The position numbers and the translations under genes were made by a program. A model generated the notes under the pieces. It was not told the DNA's origin and made no database searches. It saw only the letters and a list, made by a program, of their open reading frames with translations. Shown one piece after another: positions 11,637 to 22,610 of a stretch of 64,000 nucleotides of DNA. The DNA is from Rutpela maculata (Eukaryota; Arthropoda; Insecta; Coleoptera; Cerambycidae). The DNA lies in NCBI GenBank assembly GCA_936432065.2, contig OW386286.2:20953179-21017178 (forward strand), read 5' to 3'. Position 1 is the first letter of the stretch. Each line of letters opens with the position of its first letter.

Positions 11637-11850
11637 TTAACGATATAAAATAATTTTATAGATAAATGTATTATCGTAGGTTTCTTTATACTTATATTAT
11701 TTGTAATATTTTATGTAAATGTAATTGTGTTTTTAATTGTGTAGCTTTCTTACTCTTCAAATGGATTTTTCTGTTCGAGAAATGTAAGAATAAATAAATA
11801 AATAAAATATATGTAAACGAAGTAAACGGAACTAATAGAATAAATAGGCG

Positions 11851-12974
11851 TAATAAAATAAATAAGATAAATAAGACAAATAAGACAAATAAAATAAATA
11901 AAATAAATAAAATAAATAAAATAAATAAAATAAATAAAATAAATAAAATAAATAAAATAAATAAAATAAATAAAATAAATAAAATAAATAAAATAAATAA
12001 AATAAATAAAATAAATAAAATAAATAAAATAAATAAAATAAATAAAATAAATAAAATAAATAAAATAAATAAAATAAATAAAATAAATAAAATAAATAAA
12101 ATAAATAAAATAAATAAAATAAATAAAATAAATAAAATAAATAAAATAAATAAAATAAATAAAATAAATAAAATAAATAAAATAAATAAAATAAATAAAA
12201 TAAATAAAATAAATAAAATAAATAAAATAAATAAAATAAATAAAATAAATAAAATAAATAAAATAAATAAAATAAATAAAATAAATAAAATAAATAAAAT
12301 AAATAAAATAAATAAAATAAATAAAATAAATAAAATAAATAAAATAAATAAAATAAATAAAATAAATAAAATAAATAAAATAAATAAAATAAATAAAATA
12401 AATAAAATAAATAAAATAAATAAAATAAATAAAATAAATAAAATAAATAAAATAAATAAAATAAATAAAATAAATAAAATAAATAAAATAAATAAAATAA
12501 ATAAAATAAATAAAATAAATAAAATAAATAAAATAAATAAAATAAATAAAATAAATAAAATAAATAAAATAAATAAAATAAATAAAATAAATAAAATAAA
12601 TAAAATAAATAAAATAAATAAAATAAATAAAATAAATAAAATAAATAAAATAAATAAAATAAATAAAATAAATAAAATAAATAAAATAAATAAAATAAAT
12701 AAAATAAATAAAATAAATAAAATAAATAAAATAAATAAAATAAATAAAATAAATAAAATAAATAAAATAAATAAAATAAATAAAATAAATAAAATAAATA
12801 AAATAAATAAAATAAATAAAATAAATAAAATAAATAAAATAAATAAAATAAACGAATAAAACGAATAAAACGAATAAAACGAATAAAACGAATAAAACGA
12901 ATAAAACGAATAAAACGAATAAAACGAATAAAACGAATAAAACGAATAAAACGAATAAAACGAATAAAACGAAT
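11851..12974. repeat. 9-bp minisatellite, left part
   Basis: The unit is aaataaaat, nearly perfect from about 11889 to 12850 (about 107 copies), preceded by a degenerate start. From 12851 to 12972 it switches sharply to the variant aataaaacg (about 13 copies). All three minus-strand frames lack stop codons because the unit contains none, which gives spurious long Phe/Ile/Leu/Tyr frames. The same array resumes at 14956 after a retrotransposon. Confidence 0.95.
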
Positions 12975-14955
12975 ACCATTTACCATTTACCATTTATTTA
13001 TTGACCACTTTACATACAATAAAAGTACATTTGAAGTCACATGTAGGAGAGCAGTTCCTACTAAGTCCTATTATCTAGAGTTAGTAAAAATTAGGAAATC
13101 ATTTACACTATAAAAACATTCCTCTATTAGGAATGTTTTAACTAATTTATGAAATGCATTCAAATTCATATTTGTGATATTAGTATCCTTAAAATAATTT
13201 ACAAAATTGTTATATAATACGACATTTAATTTATTATTCCGAGTGATGCAAATCCTAGAATATTGTTGAACCAAATTATTTGCATTCCTAGTATTATAAG
13301 AGTGCATGTCAGAATGTTTTGGAAACGTGTCTAACTGCCGGTGAATTTGCAATAATGTTTCAAAAATATAAATACAAGGCAAAGGCATAATCCTATATTT
13401 TTTAAAAAGTATCTGGCACGGAGTACCATAAGCCGCACCTTCAATAGCACGAACAGCTGCTTTTTGCAAAATAAATAATTTTCCTACTGTACTGGAGTTT
13501 CCCCATAAGGTAATACCGTAGGTTAGATGGCTATGTATTAACGCAAAATACACAATGCGTAGGTCATCAGAACGTAATGATCGACTTAACTGGCGCATGC
13601 AGAAAATTTGAGATGAAATTTTAGAACAGAGATAGTCCACTTGAGGTGACCAATTTAAGTACACAACCAAGTTTAATCCCAAGCAATTTTGATTCAGACT
13701 TTTGCGCCCATTTATCTGAGCTGAAAAGAATATTTTGAGTCTTCGATTCGTTGAGCTTTAGTTTGTTGGAAGAAAACCAATTTTTTGCAGAAAGTAGACT
13801 ATCTCTATTTAGGTCATTGTCGTCATTGGTAATTATGGTGGTGTCATCTGCAAACAATATACATGAATTTTCACCGACCGAGTAAGGCAGATCATTAATG
13901 TAGATGAGGAATAAAATAGGTCCTAAAACAGATCCCTGTGGAACACCATTTTTAATAGGTAGTAGTCCCGACTCATTTCCATTCAAACTTACGTATTGTT
14001 GCCTATTGGATAAATAAGAAGAAAGCAATTCAAGCATATTTTGCCTTAAGCCATAGTATTCTAATTTCTGCAACAGTATTTCTGGATTGACGCAGTCGAA
14101 AGCCTTGGTGAGGTCACACATTGTAGCCATTGAGCTTGTGCCCCTATCAAAACCCTCGACTACTTTTTCCACCATTTCTAATAGTGCCTTAGTAGTAGAC
14201 TTATTTTTTCGAAAGCCGAACTGGGCATCTGAAAAAATATGCTTGTCCTCACAGTATTTGACTAATCTATGTTTAATAATTATTTCAAATATTTTGCTAA
14301 TTATTGGAACGGTTGCTATAGGACGAAAATTATCAGGACAATTCCAGTCACCTTTCTTATGTAAGGGTAAAATTTTAGTTATTTTAAGCAGATCAGGCCA
14401 TTTGCCTTCATCAACACATTTATTAAACAATATTGTTAATGGTTTAATTAGAGACTCGAGGGAAGCCTTTATCATATAGCTGTTCAGACAGTAATAATCT
14501 AAGCTGGATGTATTTTTTAATTGATGTATTGCTTCTCTTACATCTGATTCCAAAATCTGTTGCATAAAAAAAGAAAATGGGGGCTTAGGAGTCTTATTTA
14601 AAAGAATTAATGGATCAATATTCTGGTCATCAATTGTTCTCAATACAGTATCACAGACAGAGCTAAAATACATATTAAAATCTTCTAATGGAATCAAGCT
14701 TGCAGTACTTGAGCAATTTTTTATTTTTCTTTCATTGTTTACTAATTTCCAGATGGTTTTACTTTTATTTTTTGAACTAATGATTTCGTTTGTATAAGCT
14801 TTGCGTTTTTCTTCTTTCAAGGCTTGCTTATATTTCTTTCTATTTTCACGATAGATGTGCGTGCCAATTTTCATCAGATTTGCTACTGTTATAAACAATT
14901 TTACTTTCATGTAATTTTGTTCGCATCGCTCGTAGTCTCTCATTAAACCATTTTA
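12975..14955 (-). mobile_element. 5'-truncated Jockey/CR1-like non-LTR retrotransposon inside the minisatellite
   Basis: The element reads on the minus strand from 14955 to 12975. It lacks the 5' UTR, any ORF1 and the endonuclease, beginning in the linker before the reverse transcriptase. Its 3' UTR ends in a short tandem (three atggtaa units), not plain poly-A. The aataaaacg variant array lies immediately on both sides, so the element landed inside that block and any target duplication is masked by the repeat. Confidence 0.85.
13071..14950 (-). pseudogene. Non-LTR reverse transcriptase, frameshifted
   Basis: The main frame (13621-14943) carries the reverse-transcriptase core: NFRPIATVPIISKIFE near residue 205, GFRKNKST near 243, DLTKAFD with the first catalytic Asp at 277, GVPQGSVLGP near 333, and the intact FADD box at 364-367. 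A one-base change in the T run 13654-13656 moves the frame to 13071-13682. That part carries the C-terminal region (ALIHSHLTYGITLWG, HSYNTRNANN) typical of Jockey/CR1-like elements. A second shift near 14855-14865 separates the extreme N-terminal part. With an intact core but two frameshifts it is recently dead. Confidence 0.9.
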
Positions 14956-16150
14956 TTCCATTAGAATAAAACGAATAAAACGAATAAAACGAATAAAACG
15001 AATAAAACGAATAAAACGAATAAAACGAATAAAACGAATAAAACGAATAAAACGAATAAAACGAATAAAACGAATAAAACGAATAAAACGAATAAAACGA
15101 ATAAAACGAATAAAACGAATAAAACGAATAAAACGAATAAAACGAATAAAACGAATAAAACGAATAAAACGAATAAAACGAATAAAGCGAATAAAATAAA
15201 TAAAATAAATAAAATAAATAAAATAAATAAAATAAATGAAATAAATGAAATAAATGAAATAAATGAAATAAATAAAATAAATAAAATAAATAAAATAAAT
15301 AAAATAAATAAAACAAATAAAACAAATAAAACAAATAAAACAAATGAAACAAATGAAACAAATGAAACAAATAAAATAAATAAAATAAATAAAATAAATA
15401 AAATAAATAAAATAAATAAAATAAATAAAATAAATAAAATAAATAAAATAAATATATAAAATATATAAAATATATAAAATATATAAAATAAATAAAATAA
15501 ATAAAATAAATAAAATAAATAAAATAAATAAAATAAATAAAATAAATAAAATAAATAAAATAAATAAAATAAATAAAATAAATAAAATAAATAAAATAAA
15601 TAAAATAAATAAAATAAATAAAATAAATAAAATAAATAAAATAAATAAAATAAATAAAATAAATAAAATAAATAAAATAAATAAAATAAATAAAACAAAT
15701 AAAATAAATAAAATAAATAAAATAAATAAAATAAATAAAATAAATAAAATAAATAAAATAAATAAAATAAACAAAATAAATAAAATAAATAAAATAAATA
15801 AAATAAATAAAACAAAGAAAACAAATAAAACAAATAAAACAAATAAAACAAATAATAGAAATAAAATAATTAGAATAAATAGAATAAATAGAATAAATAA
15901 AATAAAATAAGTAAAACAAATAAAACATTTAAAATATATAAAATAAATAAAAGAAATAAAATATATGAAATAAATGAAAAATGAAATAAATGAAATAAGT
16001 GAAATAAATGAAATAAATGAAATAAATGAAATAAATGAAATAAATGAAATAAATGAAATAAATGAAATAAATGAAATAAATGAAATAAATGAAATAAATT
16101 AAATAAATGAAATAAATGAAATAAATGAAATAAATAAAACAAAGTAAATA
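14956..16150. repeat. 9-bp minisatellite, right part, in homogeneous variant blocks
   Basis: The array opens with about 25 copies of aataaaacg. It then passes through blocks of aataaaata, aatgaaata, aataaaaca, aatgaaaca, a short atataaaat block (15453-15485) and a terminal run of aaatgaaat (about 15990-16135). Each variant is clustered, not scattered, which points to repeated local expansion. Confidence 0.95.
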
Positions 16151-16328
16151 ATGAAAATTAAAAAAAAATAAACAATATGAAGTTGGTCAGCTCTATGACA
16201 ATTATAACGAATCGATGCAAATCAATTCCTCTTTCAATGTGTGCTAATATAGTTATTTACACAGCAAGAAAGTAAAACAAGTGTTTTGCTATGCGCGTTA
16301 GAATTTTTCTAAACAAGCCGTTATTGTG

Positions 16329-17147
16329 CGGGAGCTACGTGGCTTTTTCGGAGACTCATCGTTACAAGTATTTTCTATGCGTTGAATAATTCGTTGAATA
16401 ATTCTATCGAACTCAAATAACGACAAAATATACTTCTGACATTCGTCGAGTTGGCCATGGTTCGTGATATAAAAATCAGTGAAATGGTCATCGTTACAAG
16501 GCTAATTTTTTTGTGTCTACACATTTTATGTTAAAAAATAATGAAATGAGATCGCCAGAAAGACTGTGCCGTCAGAAGGCGCAGCCAGAAAGGACAAAGT
16601 TTTAAATAAACGGAGTTATATCACGTGATCGTTACAAGCCTTTTCTTAGGTTGAGCATATTTATTTAAATGTTTTGAAAACAAAAAAAATCCCAAAAAAG
16701 ACTCCTGTCAGTAAGACTAGCCAGAAAGGAAATGTTTAGAATTTTTGAAGAATATTTGATTTCTTCGCAACATTTTCTTTCTGGCTAGCCTTACTGACAG
16801 GAGTTTCTTTCTGGGAATTTCTTTCTGTGTTCAAAACATTTAAATACATATGCTCAGCCTAAAAAAAGGCTTGTAACGATCACGTGGTATTTTTTACAAC
16901 TTTGACCTTTCTGGATGCGCCACCTGACGCCCCACACTTTCTAGCGATCTTATTTTATTAAATTCAAACATAAAATGTGTACACACAAAAGAACGTAACG
17001 ATGACATAATTTCACAGATTTTTAGACAGTGTTCGTGATGTACCTGATAGGAGGTGCCCCGCCAGAAGTCGATTTTATGAATAAACCATAAGAATATCTC
17101 AAAGTTCATAAAACGATGACGTGCCGAAAAAGCTACCTAGCTCTCCT
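16329..17147. mobile_element. Fold-back element, about 820 bp
   Basis: Outer words gggagctacgtggctttttc (16329) and its inverse near 17120-17145 pair. Pairing continues through catcgttacaagg, acattttatgtt, the cgccagaaag/ctttctggcg blocks and cctgtcagtaagactagcc to the centre near 16745. The motif cagaaagg/cctttctgg repeats several times within the arms. No ORF is present. Confidence 0.7.
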
Positions 17148-17754
17148 TTTATTAGGGGAGCTCTGAAATCTTATGAGTACAAAAAAGACGTTTTATATTC
17201 AATTTTTATGATTTTTTTCACCTACTTAAATATAATATTAGACCAGTCGACAAAGGTTTTAATTAGAAAAAAATGGGAAAAAACTGGAAATTGTTTTAAT
17301 CACTTCATTTGATCACCAAATATAAAGTCTCAATTTTGCTACAGAGTGGACCGGAACATTTCGAAATTTTGCAAAACAGGTGCGAAAAACAGTTTTTCAC
17401 AATTTTATCATTTTTAGTGGGTTTTACAGTAAAAAAAGTTTATATATAAAAGTGAAGAAGACAAAATTCTCTACAAAAAAGTTATTTGACAATTTAATGT
17501 AGGAGCAATAGTTTCGGAACTAACGCTGCGAGAAGTCGAGAATCTCATTGCAAGCACTGATAATAATTAATAATGACATTATGGGTCTGTTTATTAAATT
17601 ATATCGTCAATTTATTAATAACTAAAACATACATGAAGGGTGGTATAATAATTATTTCTCGAATATAAACTAATAAAACATGTCAATTTATTTTTTGCCG
17701 TTTTTGGGCTGCATGTATAACACCTCCTTCCAAGTTTCGCTTCTCTATGTACCT
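17148..17754. other. No gene seen
   Basis: AT-rich sequence with short frames only. The plus frame at 17121-17312 shows no recognisable motif. Confidence 0.4.
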
Positions 17755-17762
17755 TTTCCGAG

Positions 17763-18339
17763 CAAGGGCGGATCCAGAAAAGTTACTGGGGGAGGCACTG
17801 CGGCCAGTGGCGGTACCTGGGTGTCTAGGGCTTAGTGGGCATTTTACAATAAATATTCAAACTCAGTTCGTCAGCGATTTGAATATTTTTGCTTCGCATG
17901 TATCTAAACGTCGTCCCAATTTTTTTGATGAGCGGGGGGGACAAATCTGAAAAAAAATTATTTTCGTCCCAAAATTATTCTGATGAGCGGGGGGGGAGAA
18001 ATCCGAAAAAATTTTTTTCGTCCCAAAATCTTTCTGATGAACGGGGGAACGAAAATCCGGAAAAAAATTTTTTCTACGTACAGAGAAATCTAAAAAAAAA
18101 TTTTCCCATACCAAATTTTTTTTTATAAACATGACCCCTTGTTAGACGCGACCCTAGAGCCCAGTCGGCATTTACCAACTAGCCAACCTGGCCAAACCGC
18201 CACTAACTGCGGCCGTCTACCGCCGAACAATCAATAATTATATCGACATTTTCATTATTAAATAATAAATAATATTAGATCCTATTCTTCTCGGGGGGGG
18301 GGCAATTGCCCCTGGTGCCCCCCCCTGGATCTGCCTTTG
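17763..18339. mobile_element. Non-autonomous hAT-type element with exact 8-bp target duplication
   Basis: The ends caagggcggatccag and ctggatctgcctttg are inverted. They are flanked by tttccgag at 17755-17762 and again at 18340-18347. Eight-base duplications and such ends fit the hAT superfamily. A second hAT-type element is nested inside at 17805-18205. A run of ten G (18292-18301) lies near the right end. Confidence 0.85.
17805..18205. mobile_element. Second hAT-type MITE nested in the first
   Basis: The ends cagtggcggt and accgccacta are inverted. They are flanked by actgcggc at 17797-17804 and at 18206-18213, an exact 8-base duplication. The interior has three or four tandem, degenerate units with gatgagcgggggg and cgaaaaaattttttt. 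Related units occur at 7040-7160 and 29915-29985. Confidence 0.85.
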
Positions 18340-18347
18340 TTTCCGAG

Positions 18348-18891
18348 TCACTTGTCTCGGAATTGAGGCATTTTTCGCCTCTGTTGACTGGCCTATATAA
18401 TTTGGAACACTATTAGTAGAAAAATAATTTAAAAAAGTAGTTTTATTATCTTCCTCAACGATGCGAAAAAAATCTTTTTTGAGGATTTAAAAGTGTTCAT
18501 AAATGGCATATTTTAATATTGGTATTAGAACAAAATATTTGTTGCCATAATCTTTTTATATAAAGTATGAAATCAAATAATAATAAATGAAACGTAAAAA
18601 AAATACATTTCATCCTAGAACAAAAAGAAGAATGTATAGAAAATTTAGTTCTGGTGAATATTATTCATTCATTAATATACTGCGATAAATTAATACAGCA
18701 AGTAGCCTTCGAAATGATTATTGAAGTCTAAAAGCACCTATTTGACAATGTAAACGATTTGATAAAATTGTTAAATGTTTGACAATATCGACGAATCTGT
18801 CAGATAATTTAAATTTTATAAATATAATTGCATTGCCTTAAGGATATGATTTTGCAGAATGAGAGAGAAATATGCGTTTATTTTCGGTTTA
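18348..18891. other. AT-rich, no feature seen
   Basis: No ORF of note and no inverted repeat recognised. Confidence 0.4.
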
Positions 18892-18899
18892 TTGTAAAT

Positions 18900-19820
18900 T
18901 AGAGATGCAACGGATATCCGGTTACTATCCGGTATCCGGCCTATCCGGCCACTTTATTACTATTCGGCTGGACACCGGATAGTGATTTAATATCCGGCCA
19001 AAACCGGATAGTTAAAAAATAGAAAGTGGTATAAAAATGAAACAGTTTTACTATTTTTCACTTATCCTGCATTACAATTATTACTACAAACTGGCAATAT
19101 CTATAGATTAGTTACTAAATTATTACTTAAAGTTTACCAATAGTAAATTATGGTGAATAAAGATGAGTTTTTCAGCGTTTAGAGTAGAGGTAGTAGACGA
19201 TTGCGTTTCTTTTCGTATACGTTGCCAGCTTCTGAAACGGGCTTCTCACTGTATACACTACGGCAAGGGCTGAAAGATATATGTTTACAAACTTTGACAA
19301 AAGTGTATGCTGATTGGAGTTAGTATACCACCATGAGTAAGGGTCACTATTTCTTTGAATCCAATTCAAATAATAATCGATCTCCTCAGCCATTGAACTT
19401 TTCTCCGAAACGTTTTCATTAACGCTACTATTTTTTCGCCACTTCTTCAAAACAGTCCCAAAAACTGTTGTTGATATCAGCAGTAACATTATCTAGTAGG
19501 TTTCTCTTACTTTGTTCATTGGAAGGAGAAGAACCACATTCACTATCATGCTTGAATATGAACTATTTTTTTAAGCCTCCAGCAGAATAATTTGGCGGAA
19601 TTTTTCAGCCTGACTTTTATCGAAAAAAACTTGTTTTAAATCTGGGGTCTAGAAGAGTTGACAGTAAGTATTTTTTGTCGTTGAGGTTACCAAAACGTGT
19701 TTTCAATCCAACTTTCAAAGTAATCCGGATATTTGGCCCGATATCCGGTATCCGGTACAAGAAGTACGCCGGATATCCGGTATTCGGTATCCGGCCAAAA
19801 CACTATCCGTTGCATCCCTA
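18900..19820. mobile_element. hAT element, internally deleted, 8-bp target duplication
   Basis: It begins tagagatgcaacggatatcc and ends with the inverse (gttgcatcccta). The flanks are ttgtaaat at 18892-18899 and 19821-19828. Subterminal regions are packed with ccggatat/atatccgg words, likely transposase-binding repeats. A decayed transposase C-terminus lies inside on the minus strand, so this is a deletion derivative of an autonomous hAT. Confidence 0.9.
19172..19690 (-). pseudogene. hAT transposase C-terminal half with dimerisation domain, decayed
   Basis: On the minus strand STLLDPRFKTSFF (about 19640-19680) matches the hAT LLDPRFK motif. It is followed by in-frame stops, then NNSFWDCFEEV, then, after a frame change, the frame 19172-19489. 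That frame contains DPYSWWYTNSNQHTLLSKF and SPFQKLATYTKRNAIV, the hATC dimerisation region (DPL.WW...; SER.FS.ag....RR). The catalytic region is absent. It is inactive; the family assignment is firm. Confidence 0.8.
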
Positions 19821-20243
19821 TTGTAAATATTTGAAAAACCAAACATAATATAATCTTTAAAACTGTTTTAGATACTTGCTATTGTTCTAACGAATACGCT
19901 ATATTTTTTGTTGTATTTGAATATTGCAGTTTATCAATGAAAATAGTTCTTAATTTCATTATTAGAGCATGTCATTTAACTGTATACAAAATTTATGGTA
20001 AAAACTGTATATGGTTGTATTCCTTAGATCAATGGGAAGTACCTGAAACTATTTTAAAGATTATACCATTTATGATTCTTTAAATATTTATAATAAACCG
20101 AAAACAAACGCATATTTCCCTCTCACTCTGCAAAATTTAATCCTTAAGAGAGACACTTCCTTAAAAAATAAATTAGATCCACATGGATTTATATAAAATC
20201 TTTAAAAAAACAATCAAAATAAAAATACACCAAGTTGTGTTAC

Positions 20244-20420
20244 CCTTGTATATCCAGAGTTGAGGGGATATCTGGAAGAGTTGAGCCCGTCTCTGCAAGG
20301 GCCTGGACCGGCCCCGACCGACTGCACTGTAAAAACCGACCCGGGGCGCCTGCGGGGGTCACCTCGCGCCGCGGCCATCACATAGCTCCACATTGCAGGG
20401 CATGGCACGTACGACGGCTC
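20244..20420 (-). CDS. Probable internal exon of an unrecognised host gene (59 codons, phase 0)
   Basis: On the minus strand the segment follows a strong acceptor (TTTATTGTTTCAG, ending at 20421) and ends at AGG|GTAACA (donor at 20243-20238). It is 177 bases, stop-free and far more GC-rich than its surroundings. It begins EPSYVPCPAMWSYVMAAARG, continues with arginine/proline and glycine-rich sequence (DPRRRPG, VGAGPGPC) and ends NSSRYPLNSGYTR. No domain is recognised. The overlapping plus-strand frame is also open because the DNA is GC-rich, but only the minus strand has a good splice pair. The exon phase fits the one at 4783-4926 downstream. Confidence 0.6.
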
Positions 20421-20984
20421 CTGAAACAATAAACATACGGTATTTTACCGAAACAATATTGTCACAGCACAGATTGCAAACTAAATACGTTGTTTCTTTG
20501 ACGCTTCTTCTCGGTGTTTGGTTGGACTATACGTGATGGAAATTTCTTTTGCCAGATTATGCGAAGTAAAAAGCTGTCTGCGATGCATGCCAACAAAATG
20601 CCTGCATCGACTTTAAGAAGAAATATGATAGTATCAGATATGTTATGAAGGATATAAAAATGAACAAACATTAAATATAACGCTATATCAAATAATAGTT
20701 GGCCTGAAAATTGTTTAAATATCTTTTTATTAAAACAAAAAATGTTATTCAACTAGCAATGAATGGTTGTTAGTTGAATTTCTGATTTGATTTTAAATTG
20801 TTTACAATCAACCAATCAGGTGTATTCTGTGTATATTTTTTAGGTTGGGTTTTCTGCTGTGACAGACCTGACATGCGCCGTAGCGTACACTAAAGCCGGC
20901 TAAAGCGTTTACGCGTAGACCTTAACTCAGTTTTGCGTAGGTAGTTAGATGTGTTAACACATTTAGTAAGGATTGACAACACTA
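20421..20984. other. Presumed intron; no feature confirmed
   Basis: The minus frame 20462-20752 is hydrophobic (FLLKVDAGILLACIADSFLL) but shows no family. A GC-richer stretch (20870-20985, cgcgtagacc, gcgttaac-type words) is continued at 21661-21770 on the far side of the MITE, so it is probably an older repeat split by that insertion. Confidence 0.35.
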
Positions 20985-21660
20985 ACAGCCGTTTCCACCG
21001 TTTTCATTTAAGCGATGAATAACTAATCGAGGTTTAATTTTTAAACCAGGTTTAACTTGCATCTTATTGCACCGTGCTTTATTGTTTGTGGTTTACTTAA
21101 GTTGATAGTTAACTTGTGATTTTAGGGAATTTGGTATTCTGCTAATTTCCCATTCAAAATTATAACCTTATTTCTGCCAACTGTCTGTCAATTATTTGTT
21201 CTTTTCAAAAAAAAAATGTGAATCTGTGTGTATACATTTTTACTACTAGTTATCTGTTTACAAGATCTTTATAAATATGGAAAACCATAATAAAAATAAA
21301 AGATCAATCCGATAATTTTTCATTGGTTTAAAAACTTTTGCTTATAATACGGCCACAAAATGCAAGAATGTATAAGAAAATAAACAAACAAAAAGGTAAC
21401 GTCTCAATAAAAGGCAAATATTTGTTAATAAAAATAAAAAATGAAAATATACTAAAAATTGAGGTTATGCACAACATCGACGACTGCGCAGGAATTGCAA
21501 TTAAATTTAATCTCACTTTAAGCGACCAATTTTGGGGGTTTAAGTTAACGCAAGTTTAAGCTAATTTAATCAAGGATTACAGAACGGTGCAAAGCAAATT
21601 TTAAATTTAACGGAGGTTTAAGACTAATCCTCTGTTAAACAATACGGTGGAAACGGCTGT
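20985..21660 (-). mobile_element. MITE family M1, copy 2 (676 bp, inverted to copy 1)
   Basis: It is bounded by acagccgtttccaccg and cggtggaaacggctgt. The interior is the reverse complement of 10856-11636 with indels (for example gcaccgtgctttatt; caacatcgacgactgcgcag). The ORFs at 21328-21559 are by-products. Confidence 0.75.
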
Positions 21661-22061
21661 AAGCCAAGTAATATTAAGGCGCGTTTACGCGCAAGAATTT
21701 CAATATTAAGACCGTTCTTAACAGTTTTAACGTTAGCTTAACTCTTCGCGTAACGTGGTGTATGTAAAATATATGTATGCTGCATGTCGAGCTATATTTT
21801 TATGTATACAAATTCGGCAAATGTAGTTTTATATATGGACCCTGAGATAATTGGAAAATAATTCGAACATTTATTGTAGTTTAGTTTTTCCTATTTTTGG
21901 CAAAATTATTTTATATTATAAGAAGTGTTAATAGTTCTCCGTAGCTCCCTCACAAATATATTAAATTTTTCGAAAATTAACCACTTTGTCTGGAGATAAA
22001 TATGACATATGATATATCGTTGGATAGCTAATTTAAGTTGTGATCGAATAATGAAATAATT
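21661..22061. other. No gene seen
   Basis: The first 110 bases are the continuation of the older GC-rich repeat interrupted by MITE M1; the rest is AT-rich. Confidence 0.35.
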
Positions 22062-22331
22062 TACAGGATGTTCCATTTAAAAAAAAACACAATGAATGTC
22101 TATATCTTAAAAACTGAGGCATGCATAATTTTCTTATCAGCAGCGGATTCTACTCAAAAAAGTGCCTTAAGAATGTGTTACTCGATTTTCGATTCGACAC
22201 TTGCCATCCAAAAATGCCAATTTTTTTTTTGTTTCTCAAAAATCGAGCTCAGGGCGCCTATATTGGTTTTTGTCTATCTGCCATAGTTTTAGAGAAAACT
22301 TCAAATGCCATCTAATTTGGTCCACCCTGTA
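22062..22331. mobile_element. Putative mariner-type MITE
   Basis: A left end tacaggatgttcc and a right end ggtccaccctgta are approximately inverted, with TA at the borders as expected for Tc1/mariner derivatives. The open frame inside has no homology I recognise. The assignment rests on the ends alone. Confidence 0.4.
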
Positions 22332-22465
22332 CACACCACAAAAATTATTTTTAAAAACGTTTTGAGAAAGGAATCAAATTCTATTCTTACTCATATTATT
22401 CGTCAAAAATCGACCTTTAACAGTTCTTTTGACGTAATAGTTACAGACATACAGGTTATTTCCAG

Positions 22466-22570
22466 TAAAATACTGGATAATTTTATAATTCTGTAGATTT
22501 GACGGATATTTTTTAGAAGAAAGTACATATGACAGAGAATCCTACAAAGAAAAACAGAAAAATTACGAGA
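22466..22570 (+). repeat. Repeat fragment shared with 28643-28755
   Basis: The words ccagtaaaatactggataat and (after a gap) agaagaaa...acagaaaaatta occur in both places in the same order. At 28518-28755 the unit is part of an inverted repeat, so this is one arm of the same fold-back family. Confidence 0.5.
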
Positions 22571-22610
22571 ATGCTACGACTAATACTTAGACAATATTAT
22601 TATACTCTTC

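Noticed and set aside
11692..12993. Three overlapping 384-433 codon minus-strand ORFs of Phe/Ile/Leu/Tyr repeats
   Set aside because: They are translations of the 9-bp minisatellite, whose unit has no stop in any minus frame.
14087..14479. 130-codon plus ORF
   Set aside because: Antisense shadow of the reverse transcriptase core.
14846..16142. Further long repetitive ORFs
   Set aside because: Same minisatellite; only the last 40 codons of one frame belong to the retrotransposon N-terminal part.
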